Source of the DNA: Granulicella sibirica
Lineage (GTDB): Bacteria > Acidobacteriota > Terriglobia > Terriglobales > Acidobacteriaceae
Direction: 5' to 3'
Length of the DNA: 64,000 nt
Assembly: GCF_004115155.1 (NCBI RefSeq)
Contig: NZ_RDSM01000003.1
Coordinates: forward strand, 1-64,000
Position 1 is the stretch's first letter, and every line of letters starts with the position of its first letter. The notes beneath the pieces were generated by a model. The model did no database searches and had not been told where the DNA came from. It saw only the letters and a program-made list of their open reading frames with translations. The position numbers and the translations under genes are program-made. This document shows positions 25,876 through 35,132 of the stretch, piece after piece.

Positions 25876-26751
25876 ATGAGCATAAAAAGCCAAGAAACAA
25901 TCCAGGACGCAGATGACCTGAAAATATTCTTTCGGTCCTGGCGTCCTGAAACGAAAGCCCGCGCCACCGTAGTCATTGTGCCTGGATTCAACGCTCATAG
26001 CGGGTACTACGAACATGTAGCCGAGCACCTCGTTGCCGACGGCCTATCCGTATACGCGGTCGATCTTCGTGGCAGAGGTAACTCTGAAGGCGAGCGATTC
26101 TTTGTTGAATCGTTCGATGACTACGTGCGTGACGTCGAGGCGGTCATGGAGATCGTGAAAACCCGCGAACCGGCGCTCCCGATGTTCATGCTCGGTCATA
26201 GCGCCGGAGGTGTCGTCGCGTGTCTATACACGCTCGATCACCCAGCCGATCTAACGGGGCTAATCTGCGAGAGTTTCGCCCATGAGCTACCCGCTCCCGA
26301 CTTTGTTCTGTCAGTCTTCAAAGGATTGAGCCATCTCGCTCCGCACGCACACATCCTTCATCTCCCGAATGAGCGATTCTCAAGGGATCCTGTTGTTGTA
26401 GAAACGATGAACAACGATCCGCTGATTGAGAACGAGACTCAGCCTACACAGACCATGGCCGCGATGGTTCGGGCGGACGAACGCCTCAAGCAGGACTTCC
26501 CGCAGATCACGCTGCCTGTTCTCATTCTTCACGGAACAGAAGATAAGAACACACGGCCAAGTGGTAGCCAGCACTTCTACGACAATGCTGGCTCTCCCGA
26601 CAAAACGCTCAAGTTCTATGAGGGCGGATTCCACGACCTCCTGAACGATGTGGATAAGGAAGTGGTATTGGCCGACATCATTGGCTGGATCAACGCTCAT
26701 TTGGTAGTGACCGCGCACATTTCCGAAGAACTCCCTGCACTTGCGCATTGA
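25876..26751 (+). CDS. Alpha/beta hydrolase, monoacylglycerol-lipase/lysophospholipase-like
   Basis: A 291-residue cytosolic serine hydrolase of the Hydrolase_4 group. VVIVPGFNAHSGYYEHVAEHL and YAVDLRGRGNSEGERFFV precede the nucleophile elbow LGHSAGG with Ser109. The acid lies in LHGTEDKNTRPSGSQ and the His in EGGFHDLLND. Members cleave monoacylglycerols and lysophospholipids. AGGAG lies before the ATG. A clear hairpin terminator follows (26785-26821), so it is probably a single-gene transcript separate from the flavoprotein gene behind it. Confidence 0.88.
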   Translation: MSIKSQETIQDADDLKIFFRSWRPETKARATVVIVPGFNAHSGYYEHVAEHLVADGLSVYAVDLRGRGNSEGERFFVESFDDYVRDVEAVMEIVKTREPALPMFMLGHSAGGVVACLYTLDHPADLTGLICESFAHELPAPDFVLSVFKGLSHLAPHAHILHLPNERFSRDPVVVETMNNDPLIENETQPTQTMAAMVRADERLKQDFPQITLPVLILHGTEDKNTRPSGSQHFYDNAGSPDKTLKFYEGGFHDLLNDVDKEVVLADIIGWINAHLVVTAHISEELPALAH

Positions 26752-26784
26752 TGTCGTGCCACCAACGTTATGCGCCCCTTTCCT

Positions 26785-26821
26785 CTGCCGCGCTGCGTTA
26801 TGCCGCGCGGCAGCTTTTTTT
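26785..26821 (+). terminator. Rho-independent terminator after the lipase-like gene
   Basis: CTGCCGCG (26785-26792) pairs with CGCGGCAG (26806-26813), followed by C and seven T. Stem, loop and U-run are all present. Confidence 0.85.
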
Positions 26822-26877
26822 GCTCCTAGGGTCCGAGCGATGAAGCGCGACGAGATCAATGGAAAGGAAGTTTTGTT

Positions 26878-28269
26878 ATGACTGTGGAGAACTACGAAAA
26901 CGTCGTCATCGGCAGCGGCGAAGGTGGCAAATACCTCGCTTGGCATTTGTCACAGTCTGGACAACAAGTCGCTGTAATCGAGCGGCGCTGGATCGGGGGA
27001 TCCTGCCCGAATGTAAACTGCCTCCCGAGTAAGAACGAGATTTGGAGTGCCAAGGTCGCGTACCTCTCGCAGCACGCAAGCACCTTTGGTGTGGCTCCCA
27101 CCAAACCCCCATCTGACATGGAGGCGGTCCAAGAGCGCAAGCGAAGAATGGTGCAGGGCCTAATCGCTACGAATTTGGAGCACTACAAGAGTAGTAGCAC
27201 TGAGCTTGTGATGGGTGAGGCAAAGTTTGTTGGTCCGAAGACGCTTGAAGTCCAACTAAACGACGGTGGGACTCGAACACTGAAAGCAGAGCGGATCTTC
27301 CTCAACCTGGGAACCCACGCCTCTATTCCCCCGGTGCCGGGCCTCGCAGAGGCTCGGCCCTTAACGAATATCGAGCTTCTTCAACTCGATCGCATCCCCG
27401 AGCACCTTATCGTCTTGGGGGGAGGATATGTCGGGCTCGAGTTCGCTCAGGCGTTTCGTCGTTTCGGAAGCCGAGTAACGATCCTGCACCGAGGGTCGCA
27501 GTTGTTGACGAACCAGGATGCAGATATCGCTGGCTCTCTACTTGAAACGATACTCAAAGAGGAAATCGAAGTGATTGCCGTCTCCGAGACTCTGAGGGTG
27601 GCGGGGACATCGGGCTCTAGCGTCACTTTGCTCGTAAAAACTGATGCTGGAGAAACCATGGTTGCAGGAAGCGATATCCTCGTCGCGACCGGCCGAGCCC
27701 CGAACACCACCTCAATAGGTCTAGAGATCGCTGGTGTTCAGCTCACTGAACAGGGGTATGTGAAAGTGGATGATCGTCTCCAGACGACCGCTGCGAGTAT
27801 ATGGGCAATCGGGGAATGCGCAGGGAGTCCGCAGTTTACTCATATTTCCTACGATGATTTTCGTGTAATTCGTGACAATCTCGCCGGCATTGATCGGACG
27901 ACAGCCGGCCGCCTGGTACCCTCCTGTCTCTTCACCGATCCACCGGTCTCGCAGATTGGTTTGACAGAGGGGGAGGCTCGCCGTCGCGGAATACCTGTAC
28001 GAGTAACCAAGTTACCCATGGCTGCTGTGCTAAGAACGCGAACCCTCGATGAGAGCCACGGGTTCATGAAGGCACTGCTTGAGGTGGGAGGGGACTGCAT
28101 TCTGGGCTTTTCCATGATTGGACCGGAGGCGGGCGAGGTCATGGCCATCGTGCAAGTAGCAATGCTGGCCGGTCTTCCTTATACGACCTTGCGTGACGCC
28201 ACATTTACACATCCGACGATGGCCGAAGGCCTCGTCTTTCTCTTTTCACAAGTGGAGCCACGACGTTGA
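26878..28269 (+). CDS. Pyridine nucleotide-disulfide oxidoreductase (mercuric-reductase/dihydrolipoamide-dehydrogenase-like)
   Basis: A 463-residue class I flavoprotein. The FAD motif GSGEGG lies at 12-17, and the redox-active pair Cys43-Cys48 sits in GGSCPNVNCLPSK (C-x4-C, as in lipoamide dehydrogenase and MerA). The NAD(P)H motif is LGGGYVGLEFAQAF, the second FAD motif is IWAIGECAG, and the interface motif THPTMAEGL supplies the catalytic His. There is no N-terminal HMA domain and no C-terminal Cys pair, so mercury reduction is unlikely; a soluble disulfide or quinone reductase is more probable. GGAAAGGAAG precedes the ATG. It is followed 52 bases on by the DinB-like pseudogene. Confidence 0.87.
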   Translation: MTVENYENVVIGSGEGGKYLAWHLSQSGQQVAVIERRWIGGSCPNVNCLPSKNEIWSAKVAYLSQHASTFGVAPTKPPSDMEAVQERKRRMVQGLIATNLEHYKSSSTELVMGEAKFVGPKTLEVQLNDGGTRTLKAERIFLNLGTHASIPPVPGLAEARPLTNIELLQLDRIPEHLIVLGGGYVGLEFAQAFRRFGSRVTILHRGSQLLTNQDADIAGSLLETILKEEIEVIAVSETLRVAGTSGSSVTLLVKTDAGETMVAGSDILVATGRAPNTTSIGLEIAGVQLTEQGYVKVDDRLQTTAASIWAIGECAGSPQFTHISYDDFRVIRDNLAGIDRTTAGRLVPSCLFTDPPVSQIGLTEGEARRRGIPVRVTKLPMAAVLRTRTLDESHGFMKALLEVGGDCILGFSMIGPEAGEVMAIVQVAMLAGLPYTTLRDATFTHPTMAEGLVFLFSQVEPRR

Positions 28270-28321
28270 CGGTTAGTTAGAGCCCCTCACAAGGGGCTGC
28301 GGAGATAGGAGAGGAAGTGCT

Positions 28322-28858
28322 ATGGCAACACACGGATTCGGTGCGCAACTTAGTAATCGAGAGTTTTTCATCAAACGTTGGCAGCAAGAGCACTCTGCCT
28401 TTGTCAATGTGATCGCGGCATTGCCGATCGATCTCTTGGACTTCCGGCCACATCCTCTTTCGCGTTCAGCGGCACAGCTAGTTGCGCTGCTCATCTCAGC
28501 CCAGCGGAGCTGTATTCAACTCTGCGACAACAAAAAGAGCTCATACACTGGGATGCACTGGCAAGAACCAACCACCTTGGATGATCGTCTTCACACTGTG
28601 GCAACCTACGAACGCGACCATAGCGAATTGAGAGTTCAGCTTGGCGCCTAGGACGATGAGAGTTGGAATCATCAAGCCTGGTTGATCCATGGTAAGGACG
28701 AAATCCTACTAAGGGATACTTTGGGTGGGCTTCTGTGGATTGCTCTCTTCGATACGGTTCATCACCGCGGCCAGTTGACTACCTACATCCGTCCCATGGG
28801 TGGTAAGGTCCCGAGCATCTATGGCCCGTCGGCCGACGACCAAAGGGAATGGCACTAA
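28322..28858 (+). pseudogene. DinB-family protein interrupted by an in-frame amber codon
   Basis: A GAGGAAG site and ATG open a frame that runs 109 codons to a TAG at 28649-28651 and then continues in the same frame for 68 more codons to the TAA at 28856. Both halves belong to one DinB/YfiT-like four-helix protein: RPHPLSRSAAQLVALL and HWQEPTTLDD before the stop; DDESWNHQAWLIHGKDEILL and LFDTVHHRGQLTTYIRPMGG after it. The HHRGQ histidines would be metal ligands. One CAG-to-TAG change would explain it. The family is thought to include bacillithiol/mycothiol-type thiol transferases and damage-inducible proteins. As it stands the gene probably yields no functional protein. Confidence 0.8.
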
Positions 28859-28952
28859 TGGGTCGGACGAAAGGTCCATTCTTAGGGTCCGCAGCGTCGA
28901 CGCGTCGGTCATAGTCGAACGCACAACGCCGATCGGAGCAGGAGACTTGCAC

Positions 28953-30596
28953 ATGTCGACCGATAACAACGAGAACCACTCAGTACTCTTTCCTCGCCTT
29001 GACGCTCAAAGCCTTAGAACGCTTCAGAGAAAAGGTACTGTGCGAAAGACCACGGTGGGTGAGGTCCTGTTCAACCGGGAAACTCTACAGCATGGGCTCT
29101 TCGTGGTGCTGAGCGGCAGTATTGATCTCGTCGGCGTTGCAAACGGGCATGATTCCATTATTAGCGTGCTCGCTCAGGGTGAGTTCACGGGCGAGTTGAC
29201 TCAGCTCTCTGGTCGGAGAAGTCTTGTCTCTTGTCGAGTCTCGACAGCCGGCGAAGTTCTTGAAGTGGATCGTGCATCGTTGCGCCACATCATGCAAACG
29301 GATGCCGTCGTCGGCAACCTGCTGCTTAATGCGTTTGTGCAACGAAGAATCTATCTGATTGCGAATGCCGTGGGCGACGCAGTCCTAATCGGCTCAACCC
29401 ATTCCAGTGACACCCTACGCTTGCGCTCGTTCTTGGTACGTAACGGGCACCCCTATACCTATCTGGACATTGATGAAGATCCCGATATCCAAAGCGTTCT
29501 AGATCAGTTTGGCATTGAAGTGGCCGACATTCCGGTTCTGATCTGCAGAGGGGACGTGGTTCTGCGTGCTCCTAGCAATGCAGAAGCAGCCGTATGTTTC
29601 GACTTGAACGCTGGGGTGGACCAAACGGATGTGTTCGATGTGGTCATCGTTGGAGCTGGACCATCTGGATTGGCGGCTGCAGTTTATGCAGCATCCGAAG
29701 GACTCAACGTATTAGTTGTTGAGAGCAACGCTCCTGGTGGGCAGGCTGGATCGAGCTCCCGCATCGAGAATTACCTCGGATTCCCCTTCGGGATTTCAGG
29801 ACAAGAGTTGGCGGACGCAGCTTACATTCAGGCAGAAAAGTTTGGCGCTAGGTTATCCATTGCTCGAAGCGCCTGTACCGTGCAATGCGAGCAGCATCCT
29901 TATCGGATCAAGCTCGATGACGGAACTTTAATCCAGACCCGAACTGTTGTCGTTGCCACCGGATCTCGTTATCGTCGATTGGATATCCCTAATGTCGCTC
30001 GCTTTGATGGTAACGGAGTCTATTACGGGGCGACACAACTTGAGGCTCCTCTGTGTCAAGGCGAAGCGGTTGTAATTGTCGGAGGCGGAAATTCTGCCGG
30101 GCAAGCTGCGATCTTCCTTTCGAGTTTCGCGACTAAAGTCTATCTGCTTGTTCGTGGGCCAAATCTCAAGACCAACATGTCCAAATACCTGATCTCAAGA
30201 ATTGAGGCTTCGCCAACCATCATCCTGAAGACGCGCACGACTGTAGTGGCTCTGGAAGGTGGAGACAGGTTGGAGGGTATTCGTTGGATGGATCACTTGA
30301 CAGGCGAATCGGAAGACCATGAGGTCCGACGCCTGTTCATGATGGCTGGGGCCGACCCAAACACAAGCTGGGTGAGCGGCTGTCTTTCCTTGGACACCAA
30401 GGGATTCATAATGACGGGTACGAGCGTGCTTGCAGACTGGAGTCTCCAGCGTGCTCCCTATCCCCTAGAGACAAATGTGCCAGGAGTGTTCGCTGTAGGA
30501 GACGTGAGGGCTGAAAGCGTAAAGAGGGTAGCGTCGGCCGTGGGAGAAGGTTCCATGTGTATCCAGTTCGTTCATCGTGCACTGGCGAATCAATGA
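28953..30596 (+). CDS. Fusion: cNMP-binding domain + glutaredoxin-like domain + thioredoxin-reductase-like flavoprotein
   Basis: A 547-residue multidomain protein. Residues about 10-125 form a cyclic-nucleotide-binding/CAP effector domain (VLFNRETLQHGLFVVLSGSID, LAQGEFTGELTQLSGRRS). Residues about 140-205 resemble a glutaredoxin-like module without cysteines (SFLVRNGHPYTYLDIDED, VADIPVLICRGD). From about 225 to the end is a TrxB-like flavoprotein: VVIVGAGPSGLAAAVYAAS, GGQAGSSSRIENYLGFP, VIVGGGNSAGQAAIFL, FAVGDVRAESVKR. The catalytic CxxC of thioredoxin reductases is replaced by a Cys-free stretch (YYGATQLEAPL). The start at 28953 follows AGGAGA; an open frame extends to 28800. It overlaps or adjoins a beta-carbonic anhydrase gene. 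A regulated NAD(P)H-dependent reductase is inferred; the substrate is unknown. Confidence 0.87.
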   Translation: MSTDNNENHSVLFPRLDAQSLRTLQRKGTVRKTTVGEVLFNRETLQHGLFVVLSGSIDLVGVANGHDSIISVLAQGEFTGELTQLSGRRSLVSCRVSTAGEVLEVDRASLRHIMQTDAVVGNLLLNAFVQRRIYLIANAVGDAVLIGSTHSSDTLRLRSFLVRNGHPYTYLDIDEDPDIQSVLDQFGIEVADIPVLICRGDVVLRAPSNAEAAVCFDLNAGVDQTDVFDVVIVGAGPSGLAAAVYAASEGLNVLVVESNAPGGQAGSSSRIENYLGFPFGISGQELADAAYIQAEKFGARLSIARSACTVQCEQHPYRIKLDDGTLIQTRTVVVATGSRYRRLDIPNVARFDGNGVYYGATQLEAPLCQGEAVVIVGGGNSAGQAAIFLSSFATKVYLLVRGPNLKTNMSKYLISRIEASPTIILKTRTTVVALEGGDRLEGIRWMDHLTGESEDHEVRRLFMMAGADPNTSWVSGCLSLDTKGFIMTGTSVLADWSLQRAPYPLETNVPGVFAVGDVRAESVKRVASAVGEGSMCIQFVHRALANQ

Positions 30597-30706
30597 TCGC
30601 AAACCAGACAGACAGAGAGCAATTTCTTTTGACAAACGCTGGCGGCTTCCGCAAAGACTTCCCCCTCGAAGAGATCCTATCGTTGGAATCAGCTTCCGGA
30701 GAAATC

Positions 30707-31249
30707 ATGACCTTCACTGACACAATTGCTCTACGAAACGCCGAGTTTGCCAAGAAACGGTATTCGTCTGATCTGAAGATTATCCCCTCAGCGAAGACCA
30801 TCATCATCGGGTGCCTCGATCCCAGGGTCGATCCGGTAGACGTTTTCGGTTTGAAGTCGGGGGAGGCAGCGATTTACAGAAATCTTGGCGGCAGGCTCAA
30901 TCCCGCCCTCGTCGAAGCCATGGTCTTGCTCCCGATCGTGACCAGAGCCGCAGGCCAAGAGATGGGCGTAGGGTGGGACCTCATCATTCTCCACCATACC
31001 GAGTGCGGCATTATCGGCTGTTATAAACACGCGCCTGATCTGCTCGCAGTCCATCTTGGTGTTAGCAGGCCCCAACTCGATCTGATGGCGATCGCCGACC
31101 CACGCAAAGCTGTGGCCATGGATGTTGAAGCCTATAGGAGCAATGAAGACATCCCTGGTGGATTCATGATCACTGGGCTTGTCTACGACGTTGCAACAGG
31201 GTTGATCGAAGTCGTCGTGCCCCCAAGCCGACTCCGCTTGGGTGCGTAG
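30707..31249 (+). CDS. Beta-class carbonic anhydrase-like protein
   Basis: A 180-residue protein. Cys36-x-Asp38-x-Arg40 (GCLDPRVDP) and His97-x-x-Cys100 (LHHTECG) are the zinc ligands and the Asp-Arg dyad of beta-carbonic anhydrases, which interconvert CO2 and bicarbonate. YRNLGGRLNPALVEAMVLLP matches the core helix-strand. The ATG at 30707 follows CGGAG and gives the usual family start. An ATG at 30593 overlaps the stop of the upstream fusion protein (ATGA) and would add 38 residues; that would mean translational coupling. Either way it is in one transcript with the fusion protein. Confidence 0.83.
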   Translation: MTFTDTIALRNAEFAKKRYSSDLKIIPSAKTIIIGCLDPRVDPVDVFGLKSGEAAIYRNLGGRLNPALVEAMVLLPIVTRAAGQEMGVGWDLIILHHTECGIIGCYKHAPDLLAVHLGVSRPQLDLMAIADPRKAVAMDVEAYRSNEDIPGGFMITGLVYDVATGLIEVVVPPSRLRLGA

Positions 31250-31351
31250 GGTCAAGCCCGCGCCGGACGGATTCGACCCTCGCCCTCCTTCCAAACCGTA
31301 AATCAGCAACGCATAAGTGATTCTGATTCCTAAGATCGAGTGAGGCGAGCC

Positions 31352-32263
31352 ATGAACTCTGATCAGGTAAGCAAGCGTAGTGCAGCATCTGACATGGACA
31401 CAAAGCTGATACTGGTTACCGGTGGAACAGGCGACACTGGACGGCCAACGGTGAAGCTCCTGCTAGAGAGAGGTCACCGAGTAAGAGCATTGGCGCGCAA
31501 ACAAGATGTGCGCTCCAGAGCACTTCAGGCGCTTGGCGCCGACGTTGTCTTTGGCGACATGTTGATGATTGGGGACATCAGGGCTGCGCTGAAGGGTGTC
31601 AGGAGTGCCTATTTCGTCTATCCTCTGGCGCACGGACAAGTTGAGGCCTCGGTAATTTTTGCCAAGGCCGCGGAAGAAGAAGGACTGGAACTCGTCGTAA
31701 ACATGTCCCATAAGCAGTCTCGGCCTTTCGCGAGAAGCCAAGCAACGATGGCTCATTGGCTTTCGGAGCAAGTTTTTAACTGGTCAGGAATACCCGTAAC
31801 GCACCTCCGGATTACGTTCTTCGCCGAATGGATACTTTACATCTCCGCCTTTATCCGCAAGGGGCGTTATGTTGTTCCGTTCGACGGGGAAAGCCGTTTT
31901 GCCCCCATCGCGTCAAGTGATATTGCGCGGATCGTGGTCGGTCTACTTGAAAATCCAGCGAAACACGTCGGGCAGGCCCTATCCCTACACGGGCCCGTTG
32001 AATATAGCCATGTCGAGCTTGCGGCCCTTATCGCGCGGGTCCTCGGAAAAGGCGTTCGATTCGAACAAGTCTCTACTCCCGAGTTCCTTGAGTTGCTTGG
32101 CATTCCGAACGACACCGCAAAGGGAGCGCACTTCGAGGCGGTGAAGATTGATCAGCAGGAGGGACTTCTCAGCGGAACCGACAGCCTAGGATCGGAGATC
32201 GCCGGCGGCCCACTCATGACGATGGAAGAGTTCGTTGCAAACCATCGTGCGCAGCTGATGTGA
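31352..32263 (+). CDS. NmrA-like NAD(P)-binding protein (second copy)
   Basis: About 303 residues, homologous to the protein at 19111-20022. GGTGDTG forms the cofactor loop, then GADVVFGDMLMIGDIRAAL, YFVYPLAHG, and the shared block AHWLSEQVFNWSGIPVTHLR with FFAEWILY. It has no YxxxK site. The ATG at 31352 follows a GAGG; the frame is open to 31340, and an alternative ATG at 31394 begins MDTKLILVTGG, directly at the family core. It precedes a DHA2 exporter on the same strand by 133 bases. Probable redox-sensing or quinone-reductase function. Confidence 0.82.
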   Translation: MNSDQVSKRSAASDMDTKLILVTGGTGDTGRPTVKLLLERGHRVRALARKQDVRSRALQALGADVVFGDMLMIGDIRAALKGVRSAYFVYPLAHGQVEASVIFAKAAEEEGLELVVNMSHKQSRPFARSQATMAHWLSEQVFNWSGIPVTHLRITFFAEWILYISAFIRKGRYVVPFDGESRFAPIASSDIARIVVGLLENPAKHVGQALSLHGPVEYSHVELAALIARVLGKGVRFEQVSTPEFLELLGIPNDTAKGAHFEAVKIDQQEGLLSGTDSLGSEIAGGPLMTMEEFVANHRAQLM

Positions 32264-32396
32264 CTGCGCGGATTCAGACGGATACCGCGGACCGCCAGCG
32301 CTCGAAAGCAGTGCCTTCTCGTTTTGCCCGATCCAGCAATCGTGCTATGAGCATTCCACTTGTTCAAAGTCTTGATCGCATTTAGCGGAGACGTAC

Positions 32397-34022
32397 ATGG
32401 TGACTGAGATCGCAGATAGCACCGCAAGGATCGATCTAGGTCATCAGGTCTCCACCGGCATCAGCCCCTGGGTGGTTGCACTGACTGTAACGCTTGCTAC
32501 CTTCATGGAACTCCTGGATACGTCCATTGCGAACGTTTCCTTGCCATATATCGCTGGCGGTCTCGGTCGCTCCTTCGATGAGGTGACATGGATATTGACC
32601 ACGTATCTCGTTGCGAATGCAGTAGTCCTCCCGATGTCAGCCTGGCTTTCGCGCGTATTCGGCCGGAAGAACTACTACATGGCATGCGTATTTCTCTTCA
32701 CCGTTACTTCCTTTCTGTGTGGGATTGCCCCAAGTCTCCAGGTGATCCTTATCGCGCGTGTGCTCCAAGGCATTGGGGGAGGAGGCCTCGCCCCTGTCGA
32801 GCAGGCCATCCTAGTCGACGCATTTGAGCCTGCTAAGCGGGCTTCGGCGTTTGCGCTTTACACCGTAGCAATCGTGACAGCACCAGCAATAGGACCGGTG
32901 TTGGGGGGATACATCACTGACAACTTCAGTTGGCGTTGGGTGTTCTTTATCAACATTCCAGTCGGCATCTTGTCGCTCATTTTGACGAACCGATTCGTAC
33001 ATGATCCGCCCGCCTTCATCAAAGAGCGCGCTTCGGTTCGCGTCAATGGAAAGCTGCGGGTGGACGGTATCGGGATTGCTCTGGTCGGCATCGGTTCTGC
33101 TGCTCTGGAAGTTCTGTTAGATCGCGGGCAGATTGACGATTGGTTTGGCTCAACGACCATACGCTGCTGTTCCGTTATAGCGGTCGTATGTCTCAGTGCC
33201 GCTGTGTATTGGGAGCTGCACACTCCGGAACCGATCATCAACCTAAGACTCTTGAAGGTCCGGAACTTTGCAATTGCTAACGTCTTCTACTTCGTCTTCG
33301 GCGTAGGGTTGTTCGCTTCCACCACGATGATTCCTCAAATCCTGCAGTCTCTTTTCGGATATCGAGCGATCGACGCCGGACTTGTTCTGGCGCCTGGGGC
33401 GGTGGTCATCACGTTGTTGGCTCCCCTAGGCGCTCAATTGGTTCAGCGTAAGATCATCCAACCCCGAATCTTGTTGTTTGGAGCTGTAATGGTTGTCGGT
33501 ATCTCGTTCCTGCATTACAGCCGTATGACCCTCGATACCGACTTCCAACATTGGGCGCTTGCAAGGTCGCTCCAGGGTCTCGGCTACGCCTTCTTCTTTG
33601 TTCCTCTTTCGGTTCTTGCATACTCACAACTCGCGCCCGAAGACAACAACAAAGCATCTTCCCTCACTAATTTCTTCCGGAATTGGGGAGGCAGCTTTGG
33701 AATTGCGCTGGTCACGATCATGAGCGACAGACGGGCTAGTTTTCATCAGTCAATTGTCGGTGCAAATCAGACCGCATCGACAATTCCGTTGCAAACCTCG
33801 GTGAATCAGATATCTGCTTATCTCCAAATACACGGGCTATCCCATGCGGACGCTATCCATGCTGCCACCGGTCGTATTTACGAACAGCTCCAAGTCCAGA
33901 CCAGATTCCTGGCTTTCATGGACTGCTTTTACATTTTGGGCGTTGGAACGTTGATTGCTGCACCTCTCGTTTTGCTGACAAAGGGGTTCCAGATCGGCGC
34001 AAAAGTGCCTAGCGGACACTAG
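32397..34022 (+). CDS. DHA2-family MFS drug:H+ antiporter (EmrB-like)
   Basis: A 541-residue transporter with about 14 helices. TFMELLDTSIANVSLPYIAG contains the helix-1 Asp motif of EmrB, then SAWLSRVFGRKNYYMACVFL, ARVLQGIGGGGLAPVEQAIL and IGPVLGGYITDNFSWRWVFF. It is closer to classical EmrB than the transporter at 14275. GGAG precedes the ATG. There is no adaptor gene beside it, so it may share the HlyD-like and TolC-like proteins encoded at 15888-18577, or work alone. A divergent or separate regulator is not adjacent. Confidence 0.9.
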   Translation: MVTEIADSTARIDLGHQVSTGISPWVVALTVTLATFMELLDTSIANVSLPYIAGGLGRSFDEVTWILTTYLVANAVVLPMSAWLSRVFGRKNYYMACVFLFTVTSFLCGIAPSLQVILIARVLQGIGGGGLAPVEQAILVDAFEPAKRASAFALYTVAIVTAPAIGPVLGGYITDNFSWRWVFFINIPVGILSLILTNRFVHDPPAFIKERASVRVNGKLRVDGIGIALVGIGSAALEVLLDRGQIDDWFGSTTIRCCSVIAVVCLSAAVYWELHTPEPIINLRLLKVRNFAIANVFYFVFGVGLFASTTMIPQILQSLFGYRAIDAGLVLAPGAVVITLLAPLGAQLVQRKIIQPRILLFGAVMVVGISFLHYSRMTLDTDFQHWALARSLQGLGYAFFFVPLSVLAYSQLAPEDNNKASSLTNFFRNWGGSFGIALVTIMSDRRASFHQSIVGANQTASTIPLQTSVNQISAYLQIHGLSHADAIHAATGRIYEQLQVQTRFLAFMDCFYILGVGTLIAAPLVLLTKGFQIGAKVPSGH

Positions 34023-34169
34023 CGGCGTGCGTTTGCCTACCGCTGGGCTGACGGTAGCAGACGTGGCAGCGGCTTTGCTACTTCAGGTGACGGCCTTGTA
34101 GTGTGCAGGTAGATCACTTCCGAAAAGTCGACTTAGGGGACTGACCCAGCGAGCAGCGACACTATACGA

Positions 34170-34949
34170 CTACCGCCATCGCAACGGCAACGAGATCTTG
34201 AAGGCTGTACCGCTCTTGCCTGGGCGTATGCTGCTCCGAACCCGTATCCGCCCGTTGTGACGCTCAATGATGCGTTTCGACAAGGCCAGGCCTAGACCGG
34301 TGCCCTTATCAGTCTTTGTCGTGAAGAACGGTTGGAAGAGAGCTTCCTTGTGTTGAGCCGGAATTCCATGGCCGTTGTCGGCAATCACGAAGTCCACTTC
34401 ATTCTTCCGCTTCCTCACCCGGAGGCGAAGGATACCTTCAGCCGGCAACGCATCCAAGGCGTTCACGATGAGATTTGATACCACTTGCAACATCTCTCCG
34501 GTGAAAACCTGAGCGATCGCGCCTTCACGCAAATCTTTTACAAGATGGATTCGTTTTTCTTCGATCACACGCTGATGAATGCGGATCGCAGCTTCCGCGA
34601 CAGCCACCAAATCAACCGGACGAGGCTTCTCCATTTGTTGCGAAAAACCGAGCGTCTGCCTTGCGATATGACTCAAGTTTTCCATTTGCTCCTCCGCCTG
34701 GAGCAAATACTTCCGGACCTTTTCGGGGTAGTCTGCTTCTTGCAACGCCAAATATGTCAGGTGACCGAGGGCTTCGAGGGGATTCTTGACTTCGTGCATG
34801 ACTTCCAAAGCGAGACGGCCAGCGACGGCGCGCTCTTCGGCTTTGCGCAAAGCCTCAGTCGCAATAACTAGCTGGCGCTCCGAAAGTTGGAGCGCCTCCT
34901 GCAATGCCTCTATGTCGGTTGGAAGGTCCGGTCTGGTGTTGGTGCCCAT
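34170..34949 (-). CDS. Soluble sensor histidine kinase (HisKA/HATPase_c)
   Basis: A 259-residue cytosolic kinase with no membrane segment or PAS domain. A coiled-coil (about 12-48, ALQEALQLSERQLVIATEAL) leads into the phospho-acceptor helix with His52 in MHEVKNPLEALGHL. The ATPase domain has NLIVNALDALP (N box), DNGHGIP (G1), FQPFFTTK (F) and GTGLGLALSKRII (G2). A signal must therefore enter through the coiled-coil or a partner. The ATG at 34949 is chosen; a TTG four codons earlier is possible. It follows a degenerate receiver gene on the same strand, 183 bases away. Confidence 0.88.
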   Translation of the reverse strand: MGTNTRPDLPTDIEALQEALQLSERQLVIATEALRKAEERAVAGRLALEVMHEVKNPLEALGHLTYLALQEADYPEKVRKYLLQAEEQMENLSHIARQTLGFSQQMEKPRPVDLVAVAEAAIRIHQRVIEEKRIHLVKDLREGAIAQVFTGEMLQVVSNLIVNALDALPAEGILRLRVRKRKNEVDFVIADNGHGIPAQHKEALFQPFFTTKTDKGTGLGLALSKRIIERHNGRIRVRSSIRPGKSGTAFKISLPLRWR

Positions 34950-35132
34950 AGCTATCCCCAAATGTATTTGCTCTGGAGAGAACGCCTACCTCGGCGTTGC
35001 GATCAGGGTATGCCCACAGACCAGTAGACTCAGATAGTTTGATGCAACCTGAACCTTCGACATCAGATGCAATGCTAATGCGCTATGTCGCCTATTGGGC
35101 ATAAGAAGGAGCCTCGCACACGCTTATGCTTT

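Noticed and set aside
26878..28269. Reading the flavoprotein as mercuric reductase and the island as mercury resistance
   Set aside because: No MerR, MerT/P or HMA domain nearby, and the C-terminal Cys pair of MerA is missing.
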